From Hymenobacter gummosus (GTDB lineage: Bacteria; Bacteroidota; Bacteroidia; Cytophagales; Hymenobacteraceae): 64,000 bases of DNA. The translations under genes and the position numbers were made by a program. Positions 61,200-64,000 of this stretch are shown here, one piece after another (the stretch's first letter is position 1; every line of letters begins with the position of its first letter). The notes beneath the pieces were generated by a model. That model did no database searches and was not told where the DNA came from. It saw only the letters and a program-made list of their open reading frames with translations. Location of the stretch: NCBI RefSeq assembly GCF_003970915.1, contig NZ_RXOF01000021.1:53783-117782 (forward strand). The letters run 5' to 3'.

Positions 61200-62762
61200 T
61201 TACGATTTGGGCTGCGCGGCGGGCAGGGCTTTGCGCGGCAGCTTCTGGTCGCGCATGGCGGCGTGGTACACGAACGAGGCGACGATGACCGAGGCCTGCT
61301 TCAGGTCGTCGGCCTGCAGCCGCTCGTAGGTGTCCATGTTGGTGTGGTGGGTGCGGGTGTTGTAGTCGACCGGGTCCTGAATGAACTGGAAGCCGGGCAG
61401 GCCCACCGCGTCGAAGGCCAGGTGGTCGGTGCCGCCGGTGTTGCGCGGCGTAACGGTGGTGGCGCCCATATCGGCGAAGGGCCGGAGCCACTCGGTGAAG
61501 ATGGGCTGCACCTGCTCGTTGCCCTGGGCGTAGATGCCGCGGATTTTGCCGGTGCCGTTGTCGAGGTTGAAGTAGGCGGCCAGCTTCTCGTGCTCGGGCA
61601 GCAGCTTCATGGTAGCCGGGTCGGCGAAGTGGTTTTTCACGTAGTTGCGCGAGCCGTGCAGGCCCTGCTCCTCCTCCCCCCACAGGGCCACGCGGATGGT
61701 GCGACGCGGCTTCACGTTCAGGGCCTTCAGGATGCGGGCCGCCTCCATCATCACGGCGCAGCCGGCGGCGTTGTCGGTGGCGCCGGTGGCGGCGTGCCAG
61801 GAGTCGATGTGGGCGCCGAGCATCACCACTTCGGACTTGAGCTTGCGGTCGGTGCCCGGAATTTCGGCCACCACGTTGTAGCCCTTCAGATCCTGGGTCT
61901 GGAAGCGGGTTTTCGTCTCCATTTCCAGCTCCACCGGGATGCCCGCCTCCACCAGCCGGATCAGCCGCAGCTGGTCTTCGGGCGCCATTTCGATTTCGGG
62001 CAGTACGGGTTTGGCGTCGGCGGCGTAGGGGGCGCCGTTGGAGGTGAAGAAGGTGCCGTGCGAGCCGCCGCGGGTGCTGAGCACGGCCGCCGCGCCCTCC
62101 GCCATAAACAGGTCGGTCATTTTGGTGCGCAGGGCCAGGCGGGCGCGGTAGGCGGTGCGGGCCGCTTCGTCGCCGCCTTCGCGGGCGGGGCGGGGCTCGG
62201 CGGGAGCGGCCATTTTCTGCAGCTCCTCATCGGAGTAGCGGCGGGCGTCGGCGGTGAAGCCGGTTTTGGGCTCCTGGGCCACCTCCGTCAGCACGATTTT
62301 GTCGCGCAGCTGGCCCTTGTACTTGTCGAGGTCGGCCTCGGTGGCGGCTTTCACCAGCACCACCTGCTTTTTGAGGAGGCCGTTGGTGCCGGGCGTCCAG
62401 GCTTTGGGGGCGCCAATCATGGCGTGGTAGTAGGGCGCCGTCAGGGCCACGTAGGACTTCTCGATGTCCCAGCCGCGGCCAAAGTCGCCCCAGGGCTCAA
62501 TTTTCGAGTTCGAGAGGCCCCACAGCGCCATTTGCTTCTGCGTCCACTCGTTGGCCCGCTTCAGGCCGTCGGAGCCTGCCAGGCGCGGGCCGCACACGTC
62601 GGTGAGGTAAAAGGCGGTTTCCATCACCTTGGAGCGGTTCAGGCCCTCGTCCTTGATTTTGGCAATCATGGCCGCGTCGACTTTCTCGGCGGCCTGCTGG
62701 GCCCGCGCCGGCGCGGCTGTGGCGAGGCCGCCGATTACGGCCAGGTAAAGCAGTTTGTGCAT
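61200..62762 (-). CDS. Exported M28-family metallopeptidase
   Basis: 520 residues; start ATG 62762 gives signal MHKLLYLAVIGGLATAAPARA. A protease-associated insert (about 130-270) interrupts the peptidase fold, as is common for M28 aminopeptidases. Zinc ligands are in MLGAHIDSWHAATGATDNAA (His, Asp), ALWGEEEQGLHGSRNY (Glu-Glu) and NTRTHHTNMDTYERL (His near the end); NTGGTDHLAFD also fits. It is a secreted di-zinc amino- or carboxypeptidase. The gap 62763-62995 to the divergent hydrolase holds the promoters. Confidence 0.92.
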   Translation of the reverse strand: MHKLLYLAVIGGLATAAPARAQQAAEKVDAAMIAKIKDEGLNRSKVMETAFYLTDVCGPRLAGSDGLKRANEWTQKQMALWGLSNSKIEPWGDFGRGWDIEKSYVALTAPYYHAMIGAPKAWTPGTNGLLKKQVVLVKAATEADLDKYKGQLRDKIVLTEVAQEPKTGFTADARRYSDEELQKMAAPAEPRPAREGGDEAARTAYRARLALRTKMTDLFMAEGAAAVLSTRGGSHGTFFTSNGAPYAADAKPVLPEIEMAPEDQLRLIRLVEAGIPVELEMETKTRFQTQDLKGYNVVAEIPGTDRKLKSEVVMLGAHIDSWHAATGATDNAAGCAVMMEAARILKALNVKPRRTIRVALWGEEEQGLHGSRNYVKNHFADPATMKLLPEHEKLAAYFNLDNGTGKIRGIYAQGNEQVQPIFTEWLRPFADMGATTVTPRNTGGTDHLAFDAVGLPGFQFIQDPVDYNTRTHHTNMDTYERLQADDLKQASVIVASFVYHAAMRDQKLPRKALPAAQPKS

Positions 62763-62995
62763 TGGATATGGAGAAGTGGTGAGTGAGTTGGGCCGAAGAA
62801 ACGCGAAAGGGACGAGGTTTTCGCGGCTTCGTTGCGCTGCGGGCTGGCCGGCGCGTTGTCCCGTTTTGGGGCGCACCAGTTGATTGCAGCCCGGCAGCTA
62901 AACCGGGCCTTTCCCGGCTTGGGAAAGGCTTGTCGGATACCTATTTATCCTGGATATTTTACTGCCGCAAGCCGCTATTCAGCTGTTTTTGCCCT

Positions 62996-63790
62996 ATGAA
63001 CGTCCTGAAACGCAACAACGTCCACGTCGCCGGCCGCGGGCAGCAGACGCTGCTGTTCGTCAACGGTTTCGGCTGCGACCAGACCATCTGGCGTTACATT
63101 CTGCCGGCCCTGGCCGAGCACTACCGCCTGGTGCTCTTCGACCACGTGGGGGCCGGCCTCTCCGATACCACCGCCTACGACCCGGACAAGTACGCTTCCC
63201 TGCAGGGCTACGCCCAAGACGTGCTGGAAATCTGCGAGCAGCTGGAGCTGCGCGACGTGACGCTGGTGGGCCATTCCGTGGGGGCCATGATTGGGGCGCT
63301 GGCGGCCATTGGCGCGCCGGAGCGGTTTCGGCGCCTGCTGCTGCTCTGCCCCTCGCCCTGCTACCTCAACGAAGCCGACTACCACGGCGGCTTCGAGCGG
63401 GCCGACATCGAGAACATTCTCGCCTTCATGGAGCGCGACTTCGTGGAGTGGGCCGATTCGTTTGCCCCGCTCATCATGGGCAACCCCGACCGCCCGGGGC
63501 TGTCGGCCGAGCTGATCCACTCCTTCTGCCAGAACGACCCGGCCATTGCCCGCCGGTTTGCCCGCGTCACCTTTCTTTCCGACAACCGCCCCGATTTGGC
63601 CCGCCTGCACACGCCCTGCCTGCTGGTGCAGTGCGCCGAAGACCTGATTGCCCCGCTGGAAGTGGGCGACTACCTGCACCGCACCATTCCGGCGGCCACC
63701 CTGGTGACGCTGCCGGTGAGCGGGCACTGCCCCCACGTGAGTGCCCCGCGCGAAACGCTGAAGGCCCTGGAAGCCTACATGGCGGCCTGA
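62996..63790 (+). CDS. Alpha/beta hydrolase, RsbQ/KAI2-like
   Basis: 264 residues; start ATG 62996. The protein begins MNVLKRNNVHVAGRGQQTLL, as RsbQ-type proteins do, followed by the oxyanion region FVNGFGCDQTIWRY, nucleophile elbow LVGHSVGAMIG, PDRPGLSAELIHSFCQNDP, the acid in VQCAEDLIAP and the His in VSGHCPHVSAP. RsbQ is needed with a phosphatase RsbP to activate a stress pathway in Bacillus; in Bacteroidota its partner is often a PAS/kinase protein. No partner is adjacent. Confidence 0.92.
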   Translation: MNVLKRNNVHVAGRGQQTLLFVNGFGCDQTIWRYILPALAEHYRLVLFDHVGAGLSDTTAYDPDKYASLQGYAQDVLEICEQLELRDVTLVGHSVGAMIGALAAIGAPERFRRLLLLCPSPCYLNEADYHGGFERADIENILAFMERDFVEWADSFAPLIMGNPDRPGLSAELIHSFCQNDPAIARRFARVTFLSDNRPDLARLHTPCLLVQCAEDLIAPLEVGDYLHRTIPAATLVTLPVSGHCPHVSAPRETLKALEAYMAA

Positions 63791-63829
63791 AGTGGCAGCC
63801 AAAGGCTTCTTGCTAGAGTCCGTGGACAG

Positions 63830-64000
63830 TCAGCGCATCCAGTCGAGTGCCGCGAGCAGGTGAGCGAGGGCCAAAAAGGAGGAGGCTGTTTTTTCGTAGC
63901 GGGTGGCCAAGCCGCGTGCCTCTTTCAGTCGGCCGAAGAAGCGTTCTACTTTGTTACGGTCGGCATATAAGTTGGCATCATACGGGCGTTGGTCGGTGCG
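63830..64000 (-). CDS. IS5-type (IS427-like) transposase, C-terminal part, cut by the window edge
   Basis: The minus-strand frame from the right edge reads RPYDANLYADRNKVERFFGR, then LKEARGLATRYEKTASSFLA, to a TGA at 63830. RNKVERFFGRLK is the catalytic Glu motif of IS5-family DDE transposases, and TRYEKTA with the final ALDWMR is the usual end. The element starts at about 63815 (GAGTCCGTGGACAGTCA could be the terminal repeat). Confidence 0.85.
   Translation of the reverse strand, partial: RTDQRPYDANLYADRNKVERFFGRLKEARGLATRYEKTASSFLALAHLLAALDWMR

Overview
The window looks like chromosome from a GC-rich member of the Bacteroidota, most likely Hymenobacter or a close relative in the Hymenobacteraceae. 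This is inferred from gene content (DUF4097 adhesin-like genes behind an ECF sigma/anti-sigma pair, YtxH and CsbD stress proteins, WbqC, a bifunctional DAHP synthase/chorismate mutase, class II LysS), the scarcity of Shine-Dalgarno sites, and TAnnTTTG-like -7 boxes before several genes. No search was run, so the genus is an inference.

Layout. 1-3551: small unknown genes, two tandem STAS-like paralogues and a zinc phospholipase C-like protein. 3649-8809: a VTT membrane protein, a porin, a thiol/metal block on the minus strand (four-helix copper-binding protein, heavy-metal-binding lipoprotein, redoxin, TlpA-like protein) and a beta-carbonic-anhydrase-like protein. 8874-13235: a PAS-only protein, a secreted nuclease and galT. 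13307-16595: a palindromic MITE-like repeat, then ECF sigma factor, anti-sigma factor and two DUF4097 proteins.

16668-23880 is the accessory part. It is bounded on the right by tRNA-Ser(UGA) and on the left by a copy of that tRNA's 3' end plus its terminator. Between them lie an IS1-like remnant, a three-gene minus-strand set (PSD/PsiD-like decarboxylase, a tyrosinase with a lectin-like beta domain apparently inserted in its copper domain, and a DUF2182 membrane protein), a dead IS630 element and a hydrolase fragment. I regard this set as the most interesting part of the window.

23933-33237 is core-like: tRNA-Ser(CGA), YihY, thioesterase, MltG, Sua5/YciO, a lipid A acyltransferase, WbqC and ClpC. 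33300-35888 is accessory again: two Uma2 genes framed by two copies of the clpC 3' end and terminator, then an AT-rich HsdR_N-like gene split by an in-frame TGA. 36127-47562 holds an acyl-CoA carboxylase, an M42 peptidase, a metal-receptor protein, aroA, aroB, DAHP synthase/chorismate mutase and proline dehydrogenase. 47668-54658 holds a stress protein, an S41 protease, an unknown 349-residue protein and lysS. 54659-61178 holds repeats, YtxH/CsbD proteins, two Kazal lipoproteins around a cupin, and a run of small envelope genes. 61200-64000 holds an M28 peptidase, an RsbQ-like hydrolase and the 3' part of an IS5-type transposase.

A second theme is intergenic palindromes built from short repeated words (AATGTG, GAATGA, AAATGG/GATGGC, CGGATT). 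Four occur here, and three of them abut or overlap stop codons.
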